A DNA stretch of 64,000 bases from an uncultured Fluviicola sp. (GCF_946478805.1 NZ_CAMLDC010000003.1:186001-250000); one strand, 5' to 3'. Shown: positions 9,193-17,943, numbered from the stretch's first letter. The notes: generated from the letters alone by a model not told the origin. Numbers and translations: made by a program.

Positions 9193-11331
9193 TTACTTCA
9201 ATGCCATTTTTTTCAATCGTTTTCTCCGTTTCAAATAGAGCAAACCAAAGAAGCCGATCAAAATCCCTGCAATAAACCAAACCAATTGATCCTTGTACCA
9301 GTAGGATTCTATGCTGAAAGTCGTATTGCGCGGATTCGAAAACCGGCCGGTTCCCGGATCAAACAGACGCAGTTCCAGGCTATAGGATCCGGAACTCAAA
9401 TGTTCGAAAGTCAACTTCGTCAATCCCAATGAAGTATTGGCCCAATGTGTCTGATCTTTTTCGTCATTTCGAACGAGGCGATATTGCAATTGATACGGGT
9501 GATTTCCCATCAACTCAACCAATTCATACGGAATATTCACTTCCGTGTTGGAAGCTTCAAACTTATTGGATTTTCCTTTTTGATGGTTACCGGTAAGTTT
9601 TCCTAAAATGAATGCCGGAAAGCTCGTTTCTACTTTTTCCCATTTGAATTCGAACAGACCGAATTGCGTAGCAATATAGACTTTGCCGTCAAGCACCACA
9701 AAATCCCGGAGAAACAAGTCATTCATGCGTGAAAGCTCTTCCAGGCGCTCCAGGTTACCATTCAGATCTTTCGTCCTGTAGAGTGTTTTATCCGAGAGGA
9801 GATAAAATTGGTCGTTGTAAATTTTCAGCTTGGAAACCAACAAATTACTTCCGTTCTCACGGAAATTCATTTCGTGCATCACCTTTCCGTTTCGGATAGT
9901 GAAAATCTTATTTGCGGAGCTTAAGACATACCAACTGCGCTTGTGGAAAAGGATCTGAGAAGGATCAATTGTCTCATTAAAAAAGCGAATGGATCGATAT
10001 TGTAAAGTATTCAGATCCAAGGAAAACAATCCATCCAGGTTCGAAAACAACACTTCACTCGAATCCGATTGCTGAAACAGTTTCACCGGACTTTCCAAAA
10101 TAACAGTACGTGGCTTTCCTTTTGACAGTTTCTCCCGCAAGTCCTTGATTGATTTTGCTTCTATACTGAACAGCCCTTTTGATGAAACCACCAGAAAGTT
10201 ACCTGTATTCAAAGGAAGAATTTCTTTGACAAACTCATCCGCCAATATCAACGGCATTTGAATTTTAGTTTGTTTCGTATCCGGTTTCGATTCACTTTTC
10301 TGAACTGTATTCCGTACTTTATTCCCAAACTTATTCAGAATCATCATTTCGCCGGAATTACTTCTGGCCATAATTTCATTGTGGTAGACATCCAGGAAAC
10401 TGAACTCCGTCGAATTCAATAATCTATACGTTCCGGCCGGCATACAATACAATCCTTTCGATTTGGTGCCGAGCCAAATATTCTTATTCTGATCCTGGAA
10501 AACAGCAGTCACATGAAGCCCTACTATGATTGACTTCACCCGCATATCTCCGACTTTCAAAACAATCATTCCTGTTTCGGAAAGCAAGTACATTTTCTCA
10601 TCAATACGAACCACTTTCTGAATCGAATGATTAAATGCACCGATCAGTTTGTTCAGGTTTTTAAATCGTTTGTTTGAGTATTGGAGTGAAATATTCGAAT
10701 TCGGTTTCGCGGGAAAAATAATCACATTGTTTTTCTGCTCCATCAACCAACGTCCTTTCATTCCCGGAAGTGTCCTGGAAACCTGGTCGTTTACATCCAC
10801 CAATTCATTACTGGAAAGTAAAGCAAAACGCCCTTTATCATTTTCACAATAATCGATCAGCTCTGATTTTCCTTTTTCATAGAATGGAATTGTGGTTTTG
10901 GAAAGAAACGAAAACGGATTCATTTTAAATTGATACACTGCATCCGAACAGAGGATTCTCAGGTTTCCTTCTTTTGTTTTTTCCAACCTGAAGATGGGAT
11001 TCTTAATCTCAGGCAAGGAAATCAGGACAACCTCATCATCCTTGATTTCAAACAATTGTCCCGTTTTGTTCAAGCCGATGAATTTATCTTTCAACTTCAA
11101 CAGTTGTATGATATCTTTCGAATAGAGTTTGGATGAGGCAATTTGTTTTGACTGAAACCCGTTGAAGCTAAAAACACCTTTATCGGTTCCCAGGACCAAC
11201 CGTCCAAACACATCCTGTTCGATTGCTGTAATGTAGTAGTCCTCCAAAGAAGTTTCAACCGGATAATAATACGATTTCGTTTGAGCAAAAATGAAAGATG
11301 TGAAGAGTAGAAAGATTGGAACTAATTTCAT
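9193..11331 (-). CDS. Propeller/Y_Y_Y-type membrane sensor-like protein without kinase domain
   Basis: 712 residues with a signal peptide, a long stretch with two-component-regulator-propeller character (LVLGTDKGVFSFNG near residues 45-58; IWLGTKSKGLY near 290), a Y_Y_Y-like beta domain near residues 590-670 (YQLQYRLVRND, SGSYSLELRLFDPG) and one C-terminal transmembrane helix followed by a short basic tail. This is the periplasmic half of a hybrid two-component sensor of Bacteroidota but lacks the kinase part. The kinase is encoded by the next gene downstream, so this protein probably supplies sensing to it (inference). Its start overlaps the stop of the pseudouridine synthase by 4 bases. Confidence 0.75.
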   Translation of the reverse strand: MKLVPIFLLFTSFIFAQTKSYYYPVETSLEDYYITAIEQDVFGRLVLGTDKGVFSFNGFQSKQIASSKLYSKDIIQLLKLKDKFIGLNKTGQLFEIKDDEVVLISLPEIKNPIFRLEKTKEGNLRILCSDAVYQFKMNPFSFLSKTTIPFYEKGKSELIDYCENDKGRFALLSSNELVDVNDQVSRTLPGMKGRWLMEQKNNVIIFPAKPNSNISLQYSNKRFKNLNKLIGAFNHSIQKVVRIDEKMYLLSETGMIVLKVGDMRVKSIIVGLHVTAVFQDQNKNIWLGTKSKGLYCMPAGTYRLLNSTEFSFLDVYHNEIMARSNSGEMMILNKFGNKVRNTVQKSESKPDTKQTKIQMPLILADEFVKEILPLNTGNFLVVSSKGLFSIEAKSIKDLREKLSKGKPRTVILESPVKLFQQSDSSEVLFSNLDGLFSLDLNTLQYRSIRFFNETIDPSQILFHKRSWYVLSSANKIFTIRNGKVMHEMNFRENGSNLLVSKLKIYNDQFYLLSDKTLYRTKDLNGNLERLEELSRMNDLFLRDFVVLDGKVYIATQFGLFEFKWEKVETSFPAFILGKLTGNHQKGKSNKFEASNTEVNIPYELVELMGNHPYQLQYRLVRNDEKDQTHWANTSLGLTKLTFEHLSSGSYSLELRLFDPGTGRFSNPRNTTFSIESYWYKDQLVWFIAGILIGFFGLLYLKRRKRLKKMALK

Positions 11332-12035
11332 TTTTTTGACTTTTTCATTTCAGTTTCAAACCATTGCCATAAATTGTCCTTCGGCACCGGCGCTATTACT
11401 TTTATTACTTCCTTCGACGTCGGATGTTCAAATTCCAATTCCCGTGAATGCAAATATATGGAACCATCTGGATTTGAACGCTTAGCACCGTATTTCAGAT
11501 CCCCTTTTATGATGCAGCCGATTGCAGACAACTGCGCGCGAATCTGGTGATGTCTCCCCGTTTCCAACTCGACTTCCAATAAGGTATAATTATCCGAACT
11601 CACTAAAACCCGGTATTTCAATCGTGCTTCTTTGGAATTTTTGCGAACCTCGTTAAATACGTAAGTCTTGTTTTGCTTTTCGTTACGCTCCAAGTGATGA
11701 ATCAAGGCTCCTGATTTCTCTTTCGGAGCTTTTTCCACTACTGCCCAATAAATTTTCCGGGGATGTTTCTCCGCAAACAATTTATTCATTCGGGTCAATG
11801 CCTTACTCGTTCTTGCAAATGCAATTCCACCGGAAACAGGTCTGTCCAAACGGTGAATCAGCCCACAAAAGACATTTCCGGGTTTTTCGAATTTATGTCG
11901 GATGTACTCACGTACTTTTTCCACCAACGGAAAATCACCCGAAATATCTCCCTGTACATTTTCCCCGGCATGCTTGTTCACCACGATCAGGTGATTGTCT
12001 TCATACAGAACGTCTTCCGGACGAATTTGCTCCAT
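11328..12035 (-). CDS. RluA-family RNA pseudouridine synthase
   Basis: 235 residues with the catalytic motif HRLDRPVSGG (catalytic Asp at about residue 64) and the family segments YEDNHLIVVNK and GRHHQIRAQL. Isomerises uridine to pseudouridine in rRNA or tRNA; the exact target site cannot be assigned because this short form has no S4 domain. It starts 3 bases after the panB stop and overlaps the next gene by 4 bases, so it is the second gene of the panB operon. Confidence 0.9.
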   Translation of the reverse strand: MEQIRPEDVLYEDNHLIVVNKHAGENVQGDISGDFPLVEKVREYIRHKFEKPGNVFCGLIHRLDRPVSGGIAFARTSKALTRMNKLFAEKHPRKIYWAVVEKAPKEKSGALIHHLERNEKQNKTYVFNEVRKNSKEARLKYRVLVSSDNYTLLEVELETGRHHQIRAQLSAIGCIIKGDLKYGAKRSNPDGSIYLHSRELEFEHPTSKEVIKVIAPVPKDNLWQWFETEMKKSKK

Positions 12036-12038
12036 GTA

Positions 12039-12854
12039 TCAGTATTGTTCGTTTTGATTCGGGAAATCGCCGCTTCGGACGTCTTCAATGTAGTTTTTCA
12101 CTGCATCCAGCATAATATCATACAAATTGGCGTATTTACGCAAGAATCTTGGCGAAAATTCGTTGTTGATCCCAAGCATGTCGTGAACTACCAAAACCTG
12201 GCCGTCCACCCCATTTCCTGCTCCAATCCCGATAATCGGAATCGAAACCGATTTCGCTACTTTTTCTGCCAAGGCTGCCGGAATTTTTTCCAAAACAATG
12301 GCAAAACATCCTGCTTCTTCCAAAGCTAAGGCATCTTCAATCAAACGTTGGGCTTCTGCTTCTTCTTTTGCACGAACTACATAGGTTCCGAATTTATAGA
12401 TAGATTGAGGAGTCAAACCTAAATGCCCCATAACCGGAATTCCGGCCGTCAAAATGCGTTTGATGGATTCAATGATCTCAATTCCACCTTCCAGTTTCAC
12501 AGCATGTCCACCCGACTCTTTCATGATCCGGATCGCATTCGACAAGGCTTCTTTGGAATTTCCCTGGTACGAACCGAAAGGCATATCTACCACAACCAGA
12601 GCCCTTTCCACACCACGAACTACCGAACCGGCATGATAAATCATCTGATCCAAAGTAATCGGAAGTGTCGTTTCATGTCCGGCCATGACATTTGAAGCTG
12701 AATCGCCCACCAAAATGATATCAATTCCTGCAGAATCAATGATTCTGGCCATGGAAAAGTCATACCCGGTAAGCATGGAGATTTTCGCTCCGGAATTTTT
12801 CATTTCTTGTAAAACGTTCGTTGTGACACGCTTTACATTTTTATGCACAGACAT
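12039..12854 (-). CDS. panB: 3-methyl-2-oxobutanoate hydroxymethyltransferase
   Basis: 271 residues, full length for PanB. It transfers a hydroxymethyl group from 5,10-methylene-tetrahydrofolate to alpha-ketoisovalerate to make ketopantoate, the first step of pantothenate and CoA synthesis in the cytoplasm. Seen: [12 protein letters not shown], the metal-binding [15 protein letters not shown] region, [15 protein letters not shown] and [15 protein letters not shown]. It is the first gene of a five-gene minus-strand operon that goes on to the pseudouridine synthase and the sensor trio. A -7-like TAAATTTG lies just upstream (12874-12881). Confidence 0.97.
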   Translation of the reverse strand: MSVHKNVKRVTTNVLQEMKNSGAKISMLTGYDFSMARIIDSAGIDIILVGDSASNVMAGHETTLPITLDQMIYHAGSVVRGVERALVVVDMPFGSYQGNSKEALSNAIRIMKESGGHAVKLEGGIEIIESIKRILTAGIPVMGHLGLTPQSIYKFGTYVVRAKEEAEAQRLIEDALALEEAGCFAIVLEKIPAALAEKVAKSVSIPIIGIGAGNGVDGQVLVVHDMLGINNEFSPRFLRKYANLYDIMLDAVKNYIEDVRSGDFPNQNEQY

Positions 12855-12873
12855 GAGCTCTAATTTTATCCAA

Positions 12874-12906
12874 CAAATTTAGTTAATTCCGAATTATGAA
12901 TGCCAA
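12874..12906 (-). promoter_or_regulatory. Candidate panB operon promoter
   Basis: On the minus strand, TAAATTTG (12881 down to 12874) fits the Bacteroidota -7 consensus TAnnTTTG. A TTG lies 22 bases upstream (12906-12904), within the 17-23 spacing accepted for Flavobacterium promoters. The -33 element falls inside an AATTNCG repeat array. The match is short, so confidence is limited. Confidence 0.35.
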
Positions 12907-13020
12907 TTACGAATGGGAATTGTAAGGGATGGAGATCATTCCGATTTAACTTCGCCAATTTGCCTGTTTGCCAAATGGCGAACCGTAAGAAGGCTTGATT
13001 CGGAATTCGGAATTATTCAA
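12885..13020. repeat. AATTNCG heptad repeat, split into two inverted arms
   Basis: Left arm 12885-12922 is made of AATTCCG, AATTATG, AATGCC, AATTACG and AATGGG units (6-7 bases each). Right arm 13000-13020 is two TTCGGAA units and a partial one, complementary to the left arm. Between the arms lies a separate 32-base hairpin (12951-12982). The right arm runs up to and over the stop codon of the DUF721 gene (13013). Confidence 0.6.
12951..12982. repeat. 32-nt hairpin repeat, copy 1
   Basis: The element begins TTCGCCAATTTG and ends CCAAATGGCGAA; the ends pair with one bulged base. A second copy at 62721-62752 has the same length and is identical at 25 of 32 positions, with the differences mostly keeping the dyad. 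Intergenic in both cases. Confidence 0.6.
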
Positions 13021-13324
13021 ACCACACATCGTGGATAATCTTCTTCCCTGCAGTTTGATTCACGCGTTCGATGATGATTTGTTTTCCATGCAACAATTCA
13101 TCGCGCATAACAGAGGAATTCAAGGCAACAATGAGAACTCCAGATCGGATCTGGATATTGGTTGTCCGCGTGGAAACAGCTTTCCCCATCATTTCCTCCC
13201 ACTTATTCAAAACTTCCATTTCCGTCAGTTTTCCCTGTAATTGATAAGCACTCATGAGTTTATCCACCAATTCTTTCATTGGCTGTGCATTTCCGGATCT
13301 CTTGCGTTCGTCCCACTCGTTCAT
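13013..13324 (-). CDS. DUF721 (DciA-like) protein
   Basis: 103 residues matching the small DUF721 family: an N-terminal helix, then LNKWEEMMGKAVSTRT and the beta-rich GVLIVALNSSVMRDEL. DUF721 domains are found in DciA, which helps load the replicative helicase in bacteria lacking DnaC; that role here is inference. The gene overlaps the recF stop by 4 bases (ATGA), the common recF-DUF721 arrangement in Bacteroidota. Confidence 0.82.
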   Translation of the reverse strand: MNEWDERKRSGNAQPMKELVDKLMSAYQLQGKLTEMEVLNKWEEMMGKAVSTRTTNIQIRSGVLIVALNSSVMRDELLHGKQIIIERVNQTAGKKIIHDVWFE

Positions 13325-14415
13325 ACCAGTTCAGAATTAAAAATAATTAATTTCGGTTTTACTTGAATTGTCTCAAAAATAGCAGAAACGCGATTTTCAT
13401 CGGTGTCAGTCACCAATACTTGTCCAAAGGTATTTTTAGAAACCAATTCCATCAATTGTGCCACACGCAAGTTATCCAATTTATCGAAGATATCATCCAA
13501 CAATAAGATCGGGGTTTGCTTCAAACGCTCTTTCAGCCAATCGAATTGAGCCAAACGCAAAGCAATCAGGAAGCTTTTCTGCTGACCTTGCGAACCAAAA
13601 CGCTTGATGGGTAACCCTTCCAACAGAAAAGTGATATCGTCCTTATGAATTCCAACCGACGTGTAATGAACCCGCATATCTTTCGGATAGGCCTGCTGGA
13701 TCAGGGTCCTGAAATCCGTTTCTGACAATTTGGATTCATAACTCAGGGAAACAGATTCCTGTTCCTGTGAAATCCATTTATAGTAATGCTGAAAAAGTGG
13801 GATAAAGGCCTCAATGAATGAAACGCGTTTGTTGTGAATTGCAGTTCCATACCGGATCAGTTGCTCATCCCAAATCTCAATCGATTCACGTTCAAAGAAC
13901 CCATTTTCAAATTGCAGTTTCAACAAGGCATTGCGTTGGTCCAGTACTTTGTTGTATCGTTGAAGATCGCTCAGATACTCATGGTCGAATTGCGCAATAA
14001 TACCGTCCATCCACCTTCTGCGCACTTCACTTCCTTCTGAAATCAAATCCGTATCGTAAGGAGAAATCATCACAACCGGAAAATGACCGATGTGGTCAGC
14101 CAAACGGTCGTATTCCTTTTTGTTCTTCTTGAACACTTTCTTGGATCCGGCTTTTACGCCACAATACAGGTTGAAAGGTTGGTCATCCTTTATCCAACAT
14201 CCCTGGATGACAAAAAACTGTTCGTTGAAGCGGATATTCTGTTTGTCTGTCGGGTTCAGGTACGAACGACACATGCTCAGGTAATGAACGGCATCCAATA
14301 CGTTTGTTTTCCCGGACCCATTCTTCCCGACAATGCAATTCACTCCACTTTCAAACTGGAATTCAGCTTCACTGTGATTGCGAAAATTGACTAACGAGAG
14401 GGATTCGACGAACAT
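13321..14415 (-). CDS. recF: DNA replication and repair protein RecF
   Basis: 364 residues, full length. Walker A GKNGSGKTNVLDA at about residues 35-47, the family segment HYLSMCRSYLNPTD, a signature-like SQGQQKSFLIALRLAQ and Walker B ILLLDDIFDKLD. RecF is an SMC-like ATPase that loads RecA at ssDNA-dsDNA junctions with RecOR. Neither dnaA nor dnaN is adjacent, so this is not the classical origin cluster. A TAATTTTG -7-like box at 14420-14427 sits at the edge of a heptad repeat just before the start. Confidence 0.96.
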   Translation of the reverse strand: MFVESLSLVNFRNHSEAEFQFESGVNCIVGKNGSGKTNVLDAVHYLSMCRSYLNPTDKQNIRFNEQFFVIQGCWIKDDQPFNLYCGVKAGSKKVFKKNKKEYDRLADHIGHFPVVMISPYDTDLISEGSEVRRRWMDGIIAQFDHEYLSDLQRYNKVLDQRNALLKLQFENGFFERESIEIWDEQLIRYGTAIHNKRVSFIEAFIPLFQHYYKWISQEQESVSLSYESKLSETDFRTLIQQAYPKDMRVHYTSVGIHKDDITFLLEGLPIKRFGSQGQQKSFLIALRLAQFDWLKERLKQTPILLLDDIFDKLDNLRVAQLMELVSKNTFGQVLVTDTDENRVSAIFETIQVKPKLIIFNSELV

Positions 14416-14419
14416 GATA

Positions 14420-14427
14420 CAAAATTA
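14420..14427 (-). promoter_or_regulatory. Candidate -7 element of recF
   Basis: TAATTTTG on the minus strand matches TAnnTTTG, but no TTG is found at the proper -33 distance. The box overlaps the end of the AATTNCG repeat array, and it lies only 5 bases before the recF ATG, so a transcript from it would be almost leaderless. Confidence 0.25.
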
Positions 14428-14457
14428 CGAATTCCGAATGCCGAATTGCGAATTTGA
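14423..14457. repeat. AATTNCG heptad array
   Basis: Four exact 7-base steps, AATTACG, AATTCCG, AATGCCG and AATTGCG, then a partial unit, in the divergent gap between recF and the NTF2-like gene. Confidence 0.65.
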
Positions 14458-14530
14458 GAAGTTAATTTACCAATTGAATAATGCAAAAAAGAATATCTGT
14501 AATTTTAAGCAATAGATAACCAAACTATAA

Positions 14531-15016
14531 ATGAAATACTTATTCATTTTTTATATAACCGGTATCACTTGTTTTGCATCTGCGCAGGTTGAAACGAATT
14601 CGGATTTGTATCAAACCATTCTCTCGAAAGACAGTTTGCTTTTCTCTATCGGGTTCAATACCTGCGACATTTCCCGGTTCGAATCTTTACTAAGTGAAGA
14701 TTTTGAGTTTTTCCATGATATCAGTGGAACTTCGGATAAGAAAAAATTCTTGAGTGATTTAAAAACAGGGCTGTGTAAAGATCCTTCGGCCTACCAATCA
14801 AGAAGAGCATTGATTCCCGAAAGCACTGAAATTTTCCCGCTTTACGAGAACGGGAAACTCTATGGAGCCATTCAACATGGAACACACCGGTTCTATGAAA
14901 CCATTCAGGGACAAAAAGAACAATTTGCAAGCACTGCGAAATTCACCCATTTATGGATCTTAGAAAACGGATCCTGGAAATTAAGCCGGAGCTTGAGTTA
15001 TAATCACCAAAAATAA
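14531..15016 (+). CDS. Exported NTF2-like (DUF4440-type) protein
   Basis: 161 residues with a signal peptide ending near FASAQ. The mature part has the NTF2/SnoaL-like layout: an N-terminal helix, FNTCDISRFESLLSEDFEFFHDISG with the typical aromatic/acidic stretch, and a C-terminal strand THLWILENGSWKLSRSLSYNHQ. Family members are small alpha+beta cones of varied or unknown function, some binding small ligands. No catalytic set can be assigned. The gene is followed after 13 bases by an SRPBCC gene. Confidence 0.7.
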   Translation: MKYLFIFYITGITCFASAQVETNSDLYQTILSKDSLLFSIGFNTCDISRFESLLSEDFEFFHDISGTSDKKKFLSDLKTGLCKDPSAYQSRRALIPESTEIFPLYENGKLYGAIQHGTHRFYETIQGQKEQFASTAKFTHLWILENGSWKLSRSLSYNHQK

Positions 15017-15049
15017 TTACGAATTACGAATGCCGAATCACGAATTATT
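15015..15049. repeat. AATTNCG heptad array overlapping a start codon
   Basis: Units AATTACG, AATTACG, AATGCCG, AATCACG and AATTATT in exact 7-base steps. The ATG of the following gene (15030) is inside the third unit. Confidence 0.65.
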
Positions 15050-15491
15050 AGATTATCCTCAGCGCATCGGAAGAAGTATTTTAATTCAAGCTTCACCCAA
15101 AAAGGTCTGGAAGCATTTGACGAATACGGAACTAATGATGGGATGGATGGGTGATGAAGAAATGAAGATCGAAATTATAAGCGATTGGAAAGTGGAAAGT
15201 CCCTTTATCATTAAAGGTTTTCATCACGTGCCGTTTGAGAATAAAGGAACGATTCTGCAACTCGAACCGGACCACATTTTTCAGTATGAATATTTGAGTT
15301 CACTATCAAACCTGGAAGATGTGTCGGAGAATTACACGACAATTTCTTTCCACTTATCCCCAAGGGAAAATCATACTGAGTTAACAATAGCGGCAGAAAA
15401 CTTTCCGACATTTGAAATTTACAAGCATCTGGAGTTTTATTGGAATGGAACGCTGCAAATTATTAAATGGGAAATTGAAAAGACAATTTAG
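15030..15491 (+). CDS. SRPBCC (START-like) domain protein
   Basis: 153 residues. The fold signature is visible: GRSILIQASPKKVWKHLTN at the N-terminus, MMGWMGDEE, a middle IKGFHHVPFENKGTI and the C-terminal long helix TFEIYKHLEFYWNGTLQIIKWEIE. Such AHSA1-like proteins bind hydrophobic ligands or act as co-chaperones; the function here is unknown. The only workable ATG lies inside a heptad repeat, so the first residues (MPNHEL) are repeat-derived, or a non-ATG start is used. Confidence 0.72.
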   Translation: MPNHELLDYPQRIGRSILIQASPKKVWKHLTNTELMMGWMGDEEMKIEIISDWKVESPFIIKGFHHVPFENKGTILQLEPDHIFQYEYLSSLSNLEDVSENYTTISFHLSPRENHTELTIAAENFPTFEIYKHLEFYWNGTLQIIKWEIEKTI

Positions 15492-15518
15492 CCAGTGTAA
15501 TTAAATAATCTACAACTA

Positions 15519-16433
15519 ATGAATAATGAAAGACAACATTTTGTACCAAGGACATACTTGAAAAACTTCTGCATTAAAAGCACAACGGACTTGTTTAAAA
15601 CAAAATTCATTAATCAAAAATCAACTTGGAGCAATCCACTATTATCAAATATCAACTCCATTTGTTACGATTTTGATTTTTATGATATTCATGAGAATGC
15701 TGCTAAAGAAAATCAGGTACCACAAGATTTTATTGAAAAATCTATTTTCTGGTATGAAAAAGATTTTATTTCTAATTTAATTTCTCAAATTGAACAAGAA
15801 GAAGTTCATGAAAGTACTCTTTCTAAAATTCCTGAATTCTATCTTAGTATGACAAGTCGAAATCCTGTCTTTCGAAATTCATTTGATATGAAGCAAATTG
15901 AAAAAATATTTGATCAAGCAGTTCCTAATATGCAGAGAAAATTTCCTTTTTTAGAAAAGGAAATTATAGAAAAGATCGTTGATCGATTGCGCCAAGAGTA
16001 CTTAGCAAAAAATGGTCAAGATAAACTACATAATATAAGCTTATTAAAACAATATCAGGGAAAGAGTGATATCCATAAGACTCTGACAAATAAACTTAAA
16101 GGATATAAAATCGAAATCCTACAGATTAGAGATCACGAGAATTTATTCATTTGCTCTGATTCTCCCGGGTTTAGCAGAGATCTAAATGGGAATATTTATT
16201 CACTAAAATTCCAAGATGATATCAGTCATTACGTTCCAATTACTTCTAAAATCGCAATTGGTATTCATCATCCGGTCTATCATTTTCAAAAGCTTAAATT
16301 TCAAATATCTACATGCCACTCAGAATATGTAGAATTCATTAATAAAGGAACAGCAATAGGACGGAAAGAATATCTATTCTGTGAAAACAAACAATACCTT
16401 GTTTCTTGTACGAAGAAATTAATTACCAATTAA
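15519..16433 (+). CDS. DUF4238 domain protein
   Basis: 304 residues with the family's N-terminal signature RQHFVPRTYLKNFC and the central IFWYEKDFISNLISQIE. DUF4238 proteins are of unknown function and patchy distribution, often in accessory regions. The base composition is visibly more A+T-rich than the neighbours, and a stretch of non-coding remnant follows, so recent acquisition is plausible. No catalytic residues can be named. Confidence 0.75.
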   Translation: MNNERQHFVPRTYLKNFCIKSTTDLFKTKFINQKSTWSNPLLSNINSICYDFDFYDIHENAAKENQVPQDFIEKSIFWYEKDFISNLISQIEQEEVHESTLSKIPEFYLSMTSRNPVFRNSFDMKQIEKIFDQAVPNMQRKFPFLEKEIIEKIVDRLRQEYLAKNGQDKLHNISLLKQYQGKSDIHKTLTNKLKGYKIEILQIRDHENLFICSDSPGFSRDLNGNIYSLKFQDDISHYVPITSKIAIGIHHPVYHFQKLKFQISTCHSEYVEFINKGTAIGRKEYLFCENKQYLVSCTKKLITN

Positions 16434-16618
16434 AACAAATGAATAACAAATCATCTATCAACAAACTCCAGACAAAAGAACGGCATAAGTATTATTTTCT
16501 GTGGAATTGCTCATTCAGAAGACGATAGTGATCTAAAAGACTTTGTTACTTTCTCAAGTACCATGAAATTAAAATAACACTGACAAAATTCTTGCTACTT
16601 TCACTAAAAATTTGAATT
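16434..16618 (+). other. Gene-poor gap with possible decayed ORF fragments
   Basis: From 16440 an ATG opens a 29-codon frame ending in CSFRRR; a shifted frame continues as GIAHSEDDSDLKDFVTFSS to about 16577. Together they look like a frameshifted relic, but the pieces are too short to name. No promoter or hairpin is evident. Confidence 0.2.
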
Positions 16619-17077
16619 ATGAAATTCCTTTTCATTATTGCCCTTTCAGCTTCTATCCTGTTTAGTTGTAGCACAACAAAACCGGCAGCTTCTGATAACC
16701 AGATCATCAGTGTAACTCATGGTACCAATTTTGGTCATTGCAGAGGTTATTGCCGGAAGGAAGTTGTTTTTTATCCGGACAGGACAGATTACTTTGAAGT
16801 GAGTGTCGATTCGGCAAAAAACCCGGTCAAAGTAGAGAATTTCAAGAATTCCACAGGTTGGAAAAACATTTTCGGTAAAATCGATTGGAATAAATTCAAG
16901 GATTTGAATGAAAGCTACGGTTGTCCGGATTGCGCGGATGGCGGGTCTGAATACATTGAAATCAAAACAACCGGCGGGACAAAGCGCGTTACTATTGAAT
17001 TCAATAAAGAAATGCCGGATTTGGAGCCCTTGCTCACGGAATTACGCACTCAGCGAAAGAAATTGTTGGAAAAGTAA
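16619..17077 (+). CDS. DUF6438-like lipoprotein
   Basis: 152 residues with a lipoprotein signal (SILFSC, cysteine at residue 17). The mature part has the cysteine-bearing segment HGTNFGHCRGYCRKEVVFYPD and later SYGCPDCADGGSEYIEI, resembling the DUF6438 family of Bacteroidota lipoproteins. Four cysteines in two CxxxC/CxxC-like pairs could form disulfides. The function is unknown. Confidence 0.6.
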   Translation: MKFLFIIALSASILFSCSTTKPAASDNQIISVTHGTNFGHCRGYCRKEVVFYPDRTDYFEVSVDSAKNPVKVENFKNSTGWKNIFGKIDWNKFKDLNESYGCPDCADGGSEYIEIKTTGGTKRVTIEFNKEMPDLEPLLTELRTQRKKLLEK

Positions 17078-17192
17078 CTTGAATCAAGTCTGAGACCGGC
17101 AAAAAGTATTTAGACAAACTGTTGTTGCAGAAGGAAACGAAAACTTTACCATGCAGCATCCTAAACAAGTCGTTAAATAGTAACTTTACTTT

Positions 17193-17813
17193 ATGGAGTC
17201 AAATGCATTATCCGAATTCAAATCTTCCAAGGAACTGAGAGAAAAATTGGCCGATCTTGGTTTTGCCAAAACTTTCCGGGAAGGTGAAATCATCCTGAAT
17301 GAGAATGCATATATCAAAGCCATTCCAATCGTTTCCAAGGGAAGTATCAAAGTAATGCGAACAGATGAAGATGGAAGAGAAATCTTGCTCTATTACATCA
17401 CACCAGGGGAAAGCTGCATCATGTCTTTTTTGGGAGGAATCCATCAGGATACCAGCAAGATCAAGGCAATTGCGGAAGAAGACACGGAAATTCTGTTTAT
17501 TCCTATCGACAAAGTCAGTTTACTCATCAAAGATTATCCCGAATGGCTGGACTTTATTTTCAGGCTCTACCACAAACGATTTGAGGAATTATTAGAAGTG
17601 GTAAATGCCGTTGCTTTCAAAAAAATGGATGAGCGTCTTTTGAACCTGCTTCAAAAAAAATGCAAATTAACGAACAGCCAAACACTTTCTGTAACGCATG
17701 AACAATTGGCGAATGAATTGGGAACTGCCCGCGTCGTTGTTTCCCGGCTCCTAAAACACATGGAAGATGAGGGATTAGTCAAGTTGGGGCGAAATAAAGT
17801 AACGCTTGTGTAA
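17193..17813 (+). CDS. Crp/Fnr family transcriptional regulator
   Basis: 206 residues. The N-terminal cyclic-nucleotide-binding-like beta barrel includes FREGEIILNENAY and the ITPGESCIMSFLGG loop; the C-terminal winged helix has THEQLANELGTARVVVSRLLKHMEDEGLV. No Fnr-type cysteine cluster is present, and the phosphate-binding RxA of true cAMP-binding Crp is not evident, so the effector is unknown. It lies directly upstream of the rhodanese cluster, where a Crp-like palindrome is found (17896-17915), and it likely regulates that cluster. Confidence 0.9.
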   Translation: MESNALSEFKSSKELREKLADLGFAKTFREGEIILNENAYIKAIPIVSKGSIKVMRTDEDGREILLYYITPGESCIMSFLGGIHQDTSKIKAIAEEDTEILFIPIDKVSLLIKDYPEWLDFIFRLYHKRFEELLEVVNAVAFKKMDERLLNLLQKKCKLTNSQTLSVTHEQLANELGTARVVVSRLLKHMEDEGLVKLGRNKVTLV

Positions 17814-17895
17814 CACCGGATTGCTGAACAGTTATTTTTATTGTTTGATTTTTGTCTTGAAAGACTTCTTAAAATCCGGTTCCAAAAATAGTTCC

Positions 17896-17943
17896 GAGTG
17901 TAACAAAAGTCACTCAAATTGATAAAATAAGGTTATAACTTTG
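17896..17943 (+). promoter_or_regulatory. Candidate Crp/Fnr-type operator and -7 element before the rhodanese cluster
   Basis: The palindrome GAGTG-N10-CACTC (17896-17915) contains TGTAA-N6-TCACT, which differs from the Crp consensus TGTGA-N6-TCACA at two positions. A TAACTTTG box (17936-17943) fits the TAnnTTTG -7 element, without a good -33. If transcription starts about 7 bases after the box, the operator centre is near -44, close to the class II activator position. Confidence 0.4.

Noticed and set aside
11763..12329. 188-codon plus-strand frame across panB and the pseudouridine synthase
   Set aside because: Antisense to two confident genes; composition is that of a shadow frame.
13013..14415. 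Replication origin near recF
   Set aside because: dnaA and dnaN are absent and no cluster of DnaA boxes was seen in the flanking gaps; recF alone does not mark an origin.
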